Of a stretch of DNA of 64,000 nt, positions 36,328 through 44,088 are shown piece by piece. Source of the stretch: Massilia agrisoli (lineage in GTDB: Bacteria; Pseudomonadota; Gammaproteobacteria; Burkholderiales; Burkholderiaceae_D); assembly GCF_020831365.1 (NCBI RefSeq), contig NZ_JAJHPV010000013.1, positions 992,001-1,056,000 on the forward strand, given 5' to 3'. The translations under genes were made by a program, and so were the position numbers. Each line of letters opens with the position of its first letter. Position 1 is the first letter of the stretch. Below the pieces are notes generated by a model that worked only from the letters and a program-made list of their open reading frames with translations, was not told where the DNA came from and made no database searches.

Positions 36328-37167
36328 ATGTGGTACAAGACCGTGCTGGTGCACGTCGACCAGGGCCGCGACGCGGCCGCGCGCATCGCCGTTGCCGCGC
36401 AGCTCGCGCTGGCGAACGGGGCGCACCTGGTCGGGGCGGCAATGACCGGCATGGCGCCGTCCGTGTTTGCCGCCGCCGGGCTCGATCCGGCCAGTCCGCC
36501 CTTGCTGCTGCCGTTCGACGCGCTGCGCCAGGAAACCACCCAGGCGCTCGACGCCTTCGAACGGCAGGTGAGCGCGCTGGGCGTCGGGTCCTACGAAAAG
36601 CGCGAGGTGCAAGACCAGGCCGGGCCTGGCATGAGCATGCAGGCGCGCTATGCCGACCTGCTGGTGGTCAGCCAGTCGGACCGCGGTGCGCTGGCGCCGC
36701 GGCTGCGCGCGGATTTTCCCGAATTCGTCTTGCTCAACTGCGCGCGGCCGGTGCTGGTGGTGCCTGGCGCCCAGGCGCCGGCGCCCATCGGCCGGCATGT
36801 GCTGGTCGGCTGGAACGGCAGCCGTGAGGCAACGCGCGCCCTCAGCAGCGCGATTCCGCTGCTAAAGCAAGCCCGCCAGGTCGACGTGGCGGTGCTCAAC
36901 CCGGAGTCGGAAGGCGACGTGCACGGCCCGCTGGCGGGCGCGGACATTGCGCTGTTCCTTGCGCGGCACGGCGTGACGGTCAATGTGCAGGCGCGGTCGG
37001 GGGTGGCGGATGTGGGCGGCGCCTTGCTATCGATGGCGGCCGACGCCGGCGCCGACCTGCTGGTGGCCGGCGCCTACGGCCATTCCCGCATCGGTGAGAT
37101 CCTGCTTGGGGGAGCGACGCGCACCCTGCTGGCCTCGGCCCGCCTGCCGTTGTGGATGGCGCGCTAG
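36328..37167 (+). CDS. tandem universal stress protein (UspA x2)
   Basis: A 279-residue protein of two Usp domains. Domain 1 (about 1-145) starts WYKTVLVHVDQGRDA; domain 2 (about 150-279) starts HVLVGWNGSREATRAL and ends with VAGAYGHSRIGEILLGGATRTLL, the G-x2-G-x9-G(S/T) ATP-binding signature. Domain 1 has lost that signature. Such proteins act in survival under starvation, oxygen or metabolic stress. ATG 36328 is chosen because GGAGG lies 5-7 nt before it; ATG 36316 would place the site inside the gene. It ends 1 bp from the convergent phosphatase gene. Confidence 0.9.
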   Translation: MWYKTVLVHVDQGRDAAARIAVAAQLALANGAHLVGAAMTGMAPSVFAAAGLDPASPPLLLPFDALRQETTQALDAFERQVSALGVGSYEKREVQDQAGPGMSMQARYADLLVVSQSDRGALAPRLRADFPEFVLLNCARPVLVVPGAQAPAPIGRHVLVGWNGSREATRALSSAIPLLKQARQVDVAVLNPESEGDVHGPLAGADIALFLARHGVTVNVQARSGVADVGGALLSMAADAGADLLVAGAYGHSRIGEILLGGATRTLLASARLPLWMAR

Positions 37168-37168
37168 C

Positions 37169-37681
37169 TCAGTGTGCCGGAGGCGAACCCAGCAAGATGG
37201 TGGTTACGCTGCCGTCGCGGCCGACGATCAGCTGGTACAGGCGGTCATATTCGTCGTCGCCGATGGCCGTGCCCGGCTCGCCGCCAAGCAGGGTGACCAG
37301 CTTGCCCACCGTGTTCGAGTGGCCCACCACCAGCGCGTTGCCGCCGGCGGCCTTCAGTTCCTCGACCATCTTGTCCGGCTGGCGCGCGTCGTACTCCCTG
37401 AGCGGGACGCCGAGCGCGGCGGCAGTCGGGGCCGCGGTCTGGCGCGTGCGCGCGGTTTTGCTGGTGAAGACGTGGCGGATTCCGGTCTTCCTCAGGATGG
37501 CCGCGATGTTGCTGGCGCGGAGGCGCCCCTGCGCGGTCAGGTCCGGGTCGCCGTCGTTACCGGTCTTCTCGCCGTGGCGCACCACGTAAATCACGGCCGG
37601 CTCGGCGGCCTGGGCGAGGGGGGCGAGCATGGCCAGGGCAAGCGCCAGGCCGGCGGCAGTGCGGGTGCTAAGGGTCATCAT
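37169..37681 (-). CDS. exported histidine phosphatase (phosphoglycerate-mutase-like)
   Basis: A 170-residue protein with a signal peptide (about 1-25, AQA-A). VVRHGEK is the catalytic RHG motif, TSKTARTRQTA carries the second conserved Arg, and VVGHSN the second His, as in SixA/PhoE-like branch-1 or branch-2 phosphatases. A periplasmic location suggests dephosphorylation of an external substrate, not a phospho-His protein. Two adjacent ATGs (37681, 37678) are equivalent. It is divergent from nasT; no functional link is evident. Confidence 0.88.
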   Translation of the reverse strand: MMTLSTRTAAGLALALAMLAPLAQAAEPAVIYVVRHGEKTGNDGDPDLTAQGRLRASNIAAILRKTGIRHVFTSKTARTRQTAAPTAAALGVPLREYDARQPDKMVEELKAAGGNALVVGHSNTVGKLVTLLGGEPGTAIGDDEYDRLYQLIVGRDGSVTTILLGSPPAH

Positions 37682-37746
37682 CTGTCTATCCTGGATGGGT
37701 CAAGCCGCATGTATAGCAACAGAATTGTGAACATGCAAGTGGAAGA

Positions 37747-37762
37747 TGGCGCGCATCTTGCT
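37747..37762 (+). promoter_or_regulatory. sigma-54-like promoter of nasT
   Basis: TGGCGCGCATCTTGCT matches the sigma-54 consensus TGGCACG-N4-TTGCW with one change (A to G). GG at 37748-37749 and GC at 37760-37761 have the required 10-bp gap. Predicted transcription start is about 37773, giving a 25-nt leader to nasT ATG 37798. Confidence 0.6.
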
Positions 37763-37797
37763 AGATAAGGGGAGTCGACCATCAGCCCACCCTGTCC

Positions 37798-38391
37798 ATG
37801 ACTTCAGCTATTGCTTCGCTCCCCACCCTTATCGTGTCGGCCGGCCCCAGCCCGGACAACTTGCGTGCCTGCCTGCTTGAGGCTGGTTGTACCATCGTGG
37901 CCGAGGTCGGGCCCGACGCGACGCTGGCGGCGCAGCTCGCGCACCACCTGCCGCGGCTCATCGTGCTCAGCACGGCACGCGCGGCCGGCCAGCTGGCCTC
38001 CACGGTGGCGCTTGCATGCGGCGCCGAGCGCCGGCCGCTGCTGGTGTTTACCAGTGACGCCTCCGAATCGAGCATAGACGCGGCCATCACGGCAGGGGTC
38101 GCCGCGTATGTCATCGACGGCATCGAGCCGGCCCGGGTCCGCGCCGTGCTCGGCGTGGCGCTGGCGCGCTTCCGCCAGCAACAGAAATTGCTCGACGAAC
38201 TTTATCGCGCCCGCACCAAGCTGGCCGAGCGCAAGGTCATCGACCGCGCCAAGGGCATCCTGATGGCGCGCTACAAGCTGGGCGAAGACGAGGCCTACCA
38301 AAAAATGCGCAGCATGGCGATGAACAAAAAGCTCAAGCTGGCCGACCTCGCGCAGCGCCTGCTCGACGTCGAGGAGTTACTGGACAGCTAG
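37798..38391 (+). CDS. nasT: ANTAR-domain antiterminator NasT
   Basis: A 197-residue regulator: degenerate receiver (about 9-125) without the usual acidic pocket and DxRMP phosphosite, followed by a coiled coil and an ANTAR domain (about 135-195) with ERKVIDRAKGILMARY, LGEDEAYQKMRSMAM and LADLAQRLL. ANTAR proteins bind paired hexaloop RNA hairpins and stop terminator formation. The matching RNA target lies at 38516-38565, in front of the nitrate operon. Family NasT is kept inactive by the nitrate sensor NasS; no nasS is encoded nearby. The start has a poor ribosome-binding site. Confidence 0.92.
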   Translation: MTSAIASLPTLIVSAGPSPDNLRACLLEAGCTIVAEVGPDATLAAQLAHHLPRLIVLSTARAAGQLASTVALACGAERRPLLVFTSDASESSIDAAITAGVAAYVIDGIEPARVRAVLGVALARFRQQQKLLDELYRARTKLAERKVIDRAKGILMARYKLGEDEAYQKMRSMAMNKKLKLADLAQRLLDVEELLDS

Positions 38392-38400
38392 CATCTTCTG

Positions 38401-38433
38401 GTGCATCGCATCATTTTCGGGCGCGCGATGCAC
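38401..38433 (+). promoter_or_regulatory. inverted repeat upstream of narK promoter (candidate activator site)
   Basis: A 9-bp inverted repeat, GTGCATCGC (38401-38409) and GCGATGCAC (38425-38433), separated by 15 bp. It is centred about 95 bp upstream of the predicted narK start of transcription, a usual place for sigma-54 enhancer sites, and contains GTGCA/TGCAC halves seen in NtrC sites, although their orientation is not canonical. It could equally be a stem at the end of nasT mRNA; no T-tract follows. Confidence 0.4.
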
Positions 38434-38485
38434 TGCCATGTGGCGCTCACCACCCAAAATCCCGCTTCCTCCCCCTGTCAGTACA

Positions 38486-38501
38486 TGGCACGGCGCTTGC
38501 T
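38486..38501 (+). promoter_or_regulatory. sigma-54 promoter of the nitrate assimilation operon
   Basis: TGGCACGGCGCTTGCT matches the sigma-54 consensus TGGCACG-N4-TTGCW at every fixed position. GG at 38487-38488 and GC at 38499-38500 are the -24 and -12 elements. Predicted transcription start is about 38512, only a few bases before the first leader hairpin, so the leader RNA would begin with the ANTAR target. Confidence 0.8.
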
Positions 38502-38515
38502 AAAGAGTAGTTGTC

Positions 38516-38565
38516 GGATCAATGGCGATCCCTGAATAAATGCGCTGGCCCAAAGACGGGCCGGC
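38516..38565 (+). ncRNA. ANTAR-target leader RNA (paired hexaloop hairpins)
   Basis: Hairpin P1 (38516-38531): arms GGATC/GATCC closing the hexaloop AATGGC. Hairpin P2 (38544-38565): 8-bp arms GCTGGCCC/GGGCCGGC (one G-U pair) closing the hexaloop AAAGAC. Both loops have A at position 1 and G at position 4, the ANTAR recognition rule, and they are joined by 12 nt. An intrinsic terminator follows at 38600. The arrangement predicts that NasT binding to P1-P2 lets polymerase read through into narK-nirBD-nasA. Confidence 0.82.
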
Positions 38566-38599
38566 AGGACAACGGCGTGTCGCGCCACCTGCAGCAAGC

Positions 38600-38622
38600 A
38601 GGCGGGAGCGGACGCCTTTTTT
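38600..38622 (+). terminator. leader attenuator terminator before narK
   Basis: A stem AGGCG (38600-38604) / CGCCT (38613-38617) with an 8-nt loop runs into six T residues (38617-38622), 14 nt before the narK ATG. It is the expected regulated terminator of an ANTAR leader. A competing GGCG...CGCC stem lies just upstream (about 38574-38586). Confidence 0.7.
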
Positions 38623-38636
38623 ATACGGGACAAACC

Positions 38637-39941
38637 ATGGCATCGAAAGCAAACAGGATCGACCTCTTCACCATCCGTACTCCCCAGATGCGTGCCTTTC
38701 ACCTGACATGGATGGCGTTTTTCACCTGCTTCTTCGCCTGGTTCGCCTGCGCGCCGCTGATGCCTGTCATCAAAGGCGAGTTTGGCCTGACGATGGGGCA
38801 GGTGGCCAACATCAACATCGCGGCCGTCGCGATCACCATCCTGGTACGGCTGGTGGTCGGCCCGATGTGCGACCGCTTCGGCCCGCGCAAGACCTACACC
38901 TGGCTGCTCGCGCTGGGCGCGATACCGGTGCTGGGCGTGGCCGCTTCGCAGAGCTACGAAAGCTTTTTGTTCTTCCGCCTGCTGATCGGCGCGGTCGGCG
39001 CGAGCTTCGTCATCACCCAGTACCACACCTCGGTCATGTTCGGGCCGAACGTGGTGGGCACCGCGAATGCGGCCGCTGCCGGCTGGGGCAACGCAGGCGG
39101 CGGCGCGGCGCAGGCGCTGATGCCGCTGCTGCTCGGGGCGCTGCTGATGCTGGGCGTGTCCGAAAGCCTCGGCTGGAGGGTGGCGCTGGTGGTGCCCGGC
39201 GTGCTGATGCTGGTGATGGCGGTGGTCTACTGGCGCTACACCCAGGATTGCCCGGAAGGTAATTACGACGACATGCGCGCGGCCGGCATGGCCATCGAGG
39301 GCGGCAAGAAGGGCGGCTGGGCGAGCTTTTGCGCGGCGGCGTCGAACTACCGCGTGTGGCTGCTGTTCGTCACCTACGGCGCCTGCTTCGGCATCGAGAT
39401 CTTCATCCATAACATCGCCGCGGTGTATTACGTCGACCATTTCGACCTGACCATCGGCCAGGCCGGCATGGCGGCCGGCAGCTTCGGCTTGCTGGCGCTG
39501 TTCGCGCGGGCGCTGGGCGGCTGGATCTCCGACAAGATGGCCGTGCGCGGCACCCTCAACAGCCGGGTCACCCTGCTGTTCATCCTGATGATCGGCGAAG
39601 GCCTGGGCCTGCTCTGGTTCGCGCGCGCCGACACCGTCGCGTTTGCGGTCATCGCGATGCTGGTGTTTGGCCTGTTCACCCACATGGCTTGCGGCGCCAC
39701 TTACGCGCTGGTGCCCTTCATCGACCGCAAGGCGCTGGGCGGCGTGGCCGGCATCATCGGCGCGGGCGGCAATGTCGGTGCGGTGATGGCCGGTTTCCTG
39801 ATGAAAGGGACGGGCGACATCCGCCACACCCTGGCCATCCTCAGCGGCCTGGTGGTCTTCTCGGCGCTGTGCGCGATCGCAGTGCGCTTTACCGCCAGCG
39901 CCGACGAGCCTTCGCTTGCCACGGGCGCGGTTGCATCATAA
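38637..39941 (+). CDS. narK: nitrate/nitrite MFS transporter (NarK/NasA type)
   Basis: A 434-residue, 12-helix major facilitator of the nitrate-nitrite porter family. GPMCDRFGPRKTY is the loop 2-3 MFS motif, and Gly-rich AAAAGWGNAGGGAAQ and GVAGIIGAGGNVGAV are the two nitrate signature segments of NNP transporters. It takes up nitrate (or exchanges it for nitrite) across the inner membrane. It is the first gene of the assimilation operon, 13 bp before nirB. ATG 38637 has only a weak ribosome-binding site and begins right after the leader terminator. Confidence 0.92.
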   Translation: MASKANRIDLFTIRTPQMRAFHLTWMAFFTCFFAWFACAPLMPVIKGEFGLTMGQVANINIAAVAITILVRLVVGPMCDRFGPRKTYTWLLALGAIPVLGVAASQSYESFLFFRLLIGAVGASFVITQYHTSVMFGPNVVGTANAAAAGWGNAGGGAAQALMPLLLGALLMLGVSESLGWRVALVVPGVLMLVMAVVYWRYTQDCPEGNYDDMRAAGMAIEGGKKGGWASFCAAASNYRVWLLFVTYGACFGIEIFIHNIAAVYYVDHFDLTIGQAGMAAGSFGLLALFARALGGWISDKMAVRGTLNSRVTLLFILMIGEGLGLLWFARADTVAFAVIAMLVFGLFTHMACGATYALVPFIDRKALGGVAGIIGAGGNVGAVMAGFLMKGTGDIRHTLAILSGLVVFSALCAIAVRFTASADEPSLATGAVAS

Positions 39942-39954
39942 GGAAAGGCAGGAC

Positions 39955-42489
39955 ATGAACATCATCGTCATCGGCCACGGCATGGTTGGCCACAAATTCA
40001 TCGAGAGCCTGCTGGACGGCGGCGCGCCCGGACTGCACGTCACCGTGCTGTGCGAGGAGCCGCGCCCGGCCTACGACAGGGTGCACCTGTCCGAATTCTT
40101 CTCGGGTAAAACGGCGGACGACCTGTCGCTGGTCAGGCCCGGCTTTTTCGATCGCAGCGACGTGACGCTCAGGCTCAATGCCCGTGCGGCGGGCGTCGAC
40201 CGCAAGGCGCGCACGGTCACCCTGGCGGACGGCGAGGTGCTGGGCTACGACAAGCTGGTGTTTGCCACCGGCTCGTATCCGTTCGTGCCGCCGCTGCCGG
40301 GCAAGGACCGCAAGGACTGCTTCGTCTACCGCACCATTGAGGACCTCGAGGCGATGCGCGCATGCGGCGCCCGTTCGAAGACGGGGGTGGTGATCGGCGG
40401 CGGCCTGCTGGGGCTCGAATGCGCCAAGGCGCTGCGCGACATGGGCCTGGCCACCCACGTAGTCGAATTCGCGCCGCGCCTGATGGCGGTTCAGGTCGAC
40501 GACGGCGGCGCGCGCATCCTGCGCACCCGCATCGAAGGGCTGGGCGTCACCGTGCACACGCAGAAGAACACGCTGGAGATCATCGACGGCGAGGATGGCA
40601 CGCACCGGATGCGGTTTGCCGACGGCAGCGCGCTCGACGCGGACATGATCGTGTTCTCGGCCGGTATCCGCCCGCGCGACGAACTGGCGCGCGGCTGCGG
40701 CCTGGCCCTTGGAGGCCGTGGCGGCATCGCCATCGATAACAGCTGCCTGACTTCCGACCCGGACATCTACGCCGTCGGCGAATGCGCCGCCTGGAACGGC
40801 ACCGCGTTCGGCCTGGTCGCACCGGGCTACGATATGGCGCGGGTCGCCGCGCGCCACCTGCTGGGCGAGGCGGGCGACTTCAATGGCGCCGACATGAGCA
40901 CCAAGCTCAAGCTGATGGGCGTGGACGTGGCCAGCATCGGGGACGCGCAGGGCGCCACGGCAGGCAGCCGCTCTTACCAGTTCACCGATGAACGCAAGCT
41001 GGTGTACAAGAAGATCGTCGTGTCCGAATGCGGCAAGTACCTGCTGGGCGCGGTGATGGTGGGCGACGCGGCGGAATACGGCGCCTTGCTGCAGATGATG
41101 TTGAATAAAATCGCGCTGCCGGAAGCGCCCGAGTTCCTGATCCTTCCGCAATCGGATGGCAAGGCGCGCCCGATGCTCGGCGTCGATGCGCTGCCGGCCG
41201 GCGCGCAGATCTGTTCCTGCAACGATGTATCGAAAGGGGCGCTGTGCGAAGCCGTGTGCGGCGGCGCCACCACCATCGGCGCGCTGAAAAGCTGCACCGG
41301 CGCGGGCACCGCCTGCGGCGGCTGCGTGCCGCTGGTGACGCAGGTGATGAAGGCCGAGATGAAAAAGCAGGGGCTGGCCGTCAACAACCACGTGTGCGAA
41401 CACTTCGCCCACACGCGCCAGGAGCTGTACCACATCGTCAAGGCAGGCAAGATTCGCACGTTCGCGGCACTGCTCGCACAGCACGGGACAGGGCTCGGCT
41501 GCGACATCTGCAAGCCGGTCGCGGCCAACATCCTCGCCTCGACATGGAACGACTTCGTGCTGGCGCCGGTCCACGCCAGCCTGCAGGATTCGAACGACTA
41601 CTTCCTCGGCAATATCCAGAAGGACGGCACCTACTCGGTGGTGCCGCGCATGCCAGGCGGCGAGGTCACGGCCGACGGCCTGATCGCGGTCGGGCAGGTG
41701 GCCAAGAAGTACGGGCTGTACACGAAGATCACGGGCGGCCAGCGGGTCGACCTGTTCGGCGCGCGGGTCGACCAGCTGCCGCTGATCTGGGAAGAGCTGA
41801 TCGCCGCCGGGTTCGAGTCCGGCCACGCGTACGGCAAGTCGCTGCGCACGGTGAAGTCCTGCGTCGGCTCGACCTGGTGCCGCTACGGGGTGGACGACAG
41901 CCTGGGCTTCGCGATCCGCCTGGAGAACCGCTACAAGGGCTTGCGCACGCCGCACAAGATCAAGTTCGGGGTGTCCGGCTGCACCCGCGAGTGCGCCGAG
42001 GCGCAGGGCAAGGACGTCGGCCTGATCGCCACCGAAGCAGGCTGGAACCTGTACGTGTGCGGCAACGGCGGCATGAAGCCGCGCCACGCCGAACTGATCG
42101 CCACCGGCCTCGATGAAGCAACCGTGGTGCGCTATGTCGACCGCTTCCTGATGTTCTACGTGCGCACCGCCGACCGCCTGCAGCGCACCAGTGTCTGGCG
42201 CGACAACCTCGAGGGCGGGCTCGAATACCTGCAGGACGTGGTGGTGAACGACAAGCTCCATATCGCCGCGGAACTGGAAGCGGACATGCAGCACGTGGTC
42301 GATACCTATGCCTGCGAATGGAAGAACGCCGTCAACGACCCGGAGACCCGCAAGCGCTTCCGCCACTTCGTCAACAGCGACCAGCCCGACCAGAACGTCG
42401 TGTTCATGCCTGAACGCGGCCAGATCCGCCCGGCCACCGTGGAAGAACGCAAGCGCGTCATTCCAATCGCCGTCAAACAATCAGCCTGA
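39955..42489 (+). CDS. nirB: NAD(P)H nitrite reductase, large subunit
   Basis: An 844-residue cytosolic enzyme reducing nitrite to ammonium. Order: FAD/NAD(P)-binding reductase (IIVIGHGMVGHKFIE at the start; VIGGGLLGLECA about 145), a BFD-like [2Fe-2S] domain (CSCNDVSKGALCEAV...CTGAGTACGGC, about 422-460), then the ferredoxin-like and siroheme/[4Fe-4S] sulfite-nitrite reductase domains with SCVGSTWCRYG and SGCTRECAEA supplying the four cluster cysteines. Length fits NirB. ATG 39955 follows an AGGCAGGA site. Siroheme synthesis genes are not in the window. Confidence 0.95.
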   Translation: MNIIVIGHGMVGHKFIESLLDGGAPGLHVTVLCEEPRPAYDRVHLSEFFSGKTADDLSLVRPGFFDRSDVTLRLNARAAGVDRKARTVTLADGEVLGYDKLVFATGSYPFVPPLPGKDRKDCFVYRTIEDLEAMRACGARSKTGVVIGGGLLGLECAKALRDMGLATHVVEFAPRLMAVQVDDGGARILRTRIEGLGVTVHTQKNTLEIIDGEDGTHRMRFADGSALDADMIVFSAGIRPRDELARGCGLALGGRGGIAIDNSCLTSDPDIYAVGECAAWNGTAFGLVAPGYDMARVAARHLLGEAGDFNGADMSTKLKLMGVDVASIGDAQGATAGSRSYQFTDERKLVYKKIVVSECGKYLLGAVMVGDAAEYGALLQMMLNKIALPEAPEFLILPQSDGKARPMLGVDALPAGAQICSCNDVSKGALCEAVCGGATTIGALKSCTGAGTACGGCVPLVTQVMKAEMKKQGLAVNNHVCEHFAHTRQELYHIVKAGKIRTFAALLAQHGTGLGCDICKPVAANILASTWNDFVLAPVHASLQDSNDYFLGNIQKDGTYSVVPRMPGGEVTADGLIAVGQVAKKYGLYTKITGGQRVDLFGARVDQLPLIWEELIAAGFESGHAYGKSLRTVKSCVGSTWCRYGVDDSLGFAIRLENRYKGLRTPHKIKFGVSGCTRECAEAQGKDVGLIATEAGWNLYVCGNGGMKPRHAELIATGLDEATVVRYVDRFLMFYVRTADRLQRTSVWRDNLEGGLEYLQDVVVNDKLHIAAELEADMQHVVDTYACEWKNAVNDPETRKRFRHFVNSDQPDQNVVFMPERGQIRPATVEERKRVIPIAVKQSA

Positions 42490-42502
42490 CCAGGAGAATG
42501 CC

Positions 42503-42850
42503 ATGCACCGTGATATCCAACTACAGAACTGGACCGCCATCTGCCCCGTCGACGACATCGTGCCGGACACCGGCGTGTGCGCGCTGGTCAACGGCGAGCA
42601 GGTCGCCGTGTTCCGCGTCGCGTCCGGCGAGCAGCGGGTGTTCGCAATCGGTAACTTCGACCCGAACAGCGGCGCGGCCGTGCTGGCGCGCGGGCTGGTC
42701 GGCAGCGTGGGCGAACGGGTCGTTGTCGCTTCGCCCATCTACAAGCACCACTTCGACCTGGAGACGGGCGAGTGCCTTGAAGCGCCGGAGCATTCGGTGC
42801 CGCGCTACCAGGCGCGCATCGAATCGGGAACGGTGTGGGTAGGCGCATGA
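42503..42850 (+). CDS. nirD: NAD(P)H nitrite reductase, small subunit
   Basis: A 115-residue Rieske-fold subunit. WTAICPVDDIVPDTGVCALV, QVAVFRV, FAIGNFDPNSGAAVLARG and SPIYKHHFDLETGECLE follow the NirD pattern; the Cys-His pairs that bind a Rieske cluster are absent, as usual for NirD. It assembles with NirB. AGGAG precedes ATG 42503. Its TGA overlaps the next ATG (42847-42850). Confidence 0.94.
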   Translation: MHRDIQLQNWTAICPVDDIVPDTGVCALVNGEQVAVFRVASGEQRVFAIGNFDPNSGAAVLARGLVGSVGERVVVASPIYKHHFDLETGECLEAPEHSVPRYQARIESGTVWVGA

Positions 42851-44076
42851 ACGCGCGCGCGGCAAAGCCATCGCTGGTCGTTATCGGCAATGGCATGGCC
42901 GGCATGCGGACGGTCGAAGAACTGCAGAAGCTCGCCCCGGACCTGTACGACATCACCGTGCTCGGCGCCGAGCCGCATGTGAACTACAACCGCATCCTGC
43001 TGTCGCCTGTGCTGGCCGGCGAAAAGAACGCAGAGGACATCGTGCTGCATCCGCGCGAGTGGTACGACGCGAACGGGATCACGCTGCACGCCGGCGACCC
43101 GGTGGTGCGGATCGACCGCATCCGCCGCACCGTGCACTCGCAGTCCGGCCGCGAAGTGCGTTACGACCGCCTGCTGCTGGCGACCGGCTCGCGCCCGTTC
43201 ATCGTGCCTGTGCCGGGGCACGAGCTGCCAGGCGTGGTGGGCTTCCGCGACCTGGAAGACGTCGACACCATGCTGCAGGCAGCCGCCATCGGGCGCCATG
43301 CGGTGGTCATCGGCGGCGGCTTGCTCGGGCTGGAAGCGGCCAACGGACTGAAACGGCGCGGGATGGACGTCACGGTAGTGCACGTCACCGACAGCCTGAT
43401 GAACCAGCAGCTAGACAAGCACGCCTCGCTGCTGCTCAAGGGCGCGCTGGAAGACAAGGGCCTGTGCTTCATGCTCGACGCGCATACCGCTGAAATCACC
43501 GGCAACGGCCGGGTCGCCGGCGTGCGCTTCCGGGACGGCAGCGAGATCCCCGCGGACCTGGTGGTAATGGCGGCCGGCGTGCGCCCGAATATCGCGCTGG
43601 CGCGCGACAGCGGGCTGCATTGCGACCGCGCCATCGTGGTGGACGATACCTTGCAGACGTACGACCCGCGCGTGTACGCCGTCGGCGAGTGCGTCCAGCA
43701 CCGCAGCGCTACCTTCGGGCTGGTGGCGCCGATCTGGGAACAGGCCAAAGTATGCGCCGCCCACCTGGCCGGGGCCGGGCACCGCCGCTACGTGCAGGAG
43801 GCTACCGCGACGCGCCTGAAGGTGACCGGGGTCGAATTGTATTCGGCGGGCGACTTTGTCGGCGGCGAGGGCAGCGAGGACCTGGTGCTGCGCGACCCGC
43901 GCCGCGGCGTCTACAAGCGCCTGGTCCTGGCCGGCAACCGCCTGAGCGGCGCGGTGCTGTACGGCGACGTGCAGGACGGGCCTTGGTATTTCGACCTGAT
44001 CCGCGCAAACGCCGATATCGGCCCTATCCGCAGCCGCCTGCTGTTTGGCGAGGCGATGTGCGCGCAAACCGCATAA
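42847..44076 (+). CDS. FAD/NAD(P)H oxidoreductase of nitrate assimilation (NasB-like)
   Basis: A 409-residue flavoprotein with two dinucleotide-binding folds (VVIGNGMAGMRTVEEL near the N-terminus; AVVIGGGLLGLEAANGL about 155) and a YAVGECVQHR FAD segment. It resembles the N-terminal half of NirB without metal-cluster domains. Encoded just before the catalytic nitrate reductase and overlapping nirD, it probably passes NAD(P)H electrons to NasA, whose C-terminal [2Fe-2S] domain could accept them. ATG 42847 overlaps the nirD stop. Confidence 0.88.
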   Translation: MNARAAKPSLVVIGNGMAGMRTVEELQKLAPDLYDITVLGAEPHVNYNRILLSPVLAGEKNAEDIVLHPREWYDANGITLHAGDPVVRIDRIRRTVHSQSGREVRYDRLLLATGSRPFIVPVPGHELPGVVGFRDLEDVDTMLQAAAIGRHAVVIGGGLLGLEAANGLKRRGMDVTVVHVTDSLMNQQLDKHASLLLKGALEDKGLCFMLDAHTAEITGNGRVAGVRFRDGSEIPADLVVMAAGVRPNIALARDSGLHCDRAIVVDDTLQTYDPRVYAVGECVQHRSATFGLVAPIWEQAKVCAAHLAGAGHRRYVQEATATRLKVTGVELYSAGDFVGGEGSEDLVLRDPRRGVYKRLVLAGNRLSGAVLYGDVQDGPWYFDLIRANADIGPIRSRLLFGEAMCAQTA

Positions 44077-44088
44077 CCAGGAAAAGCG

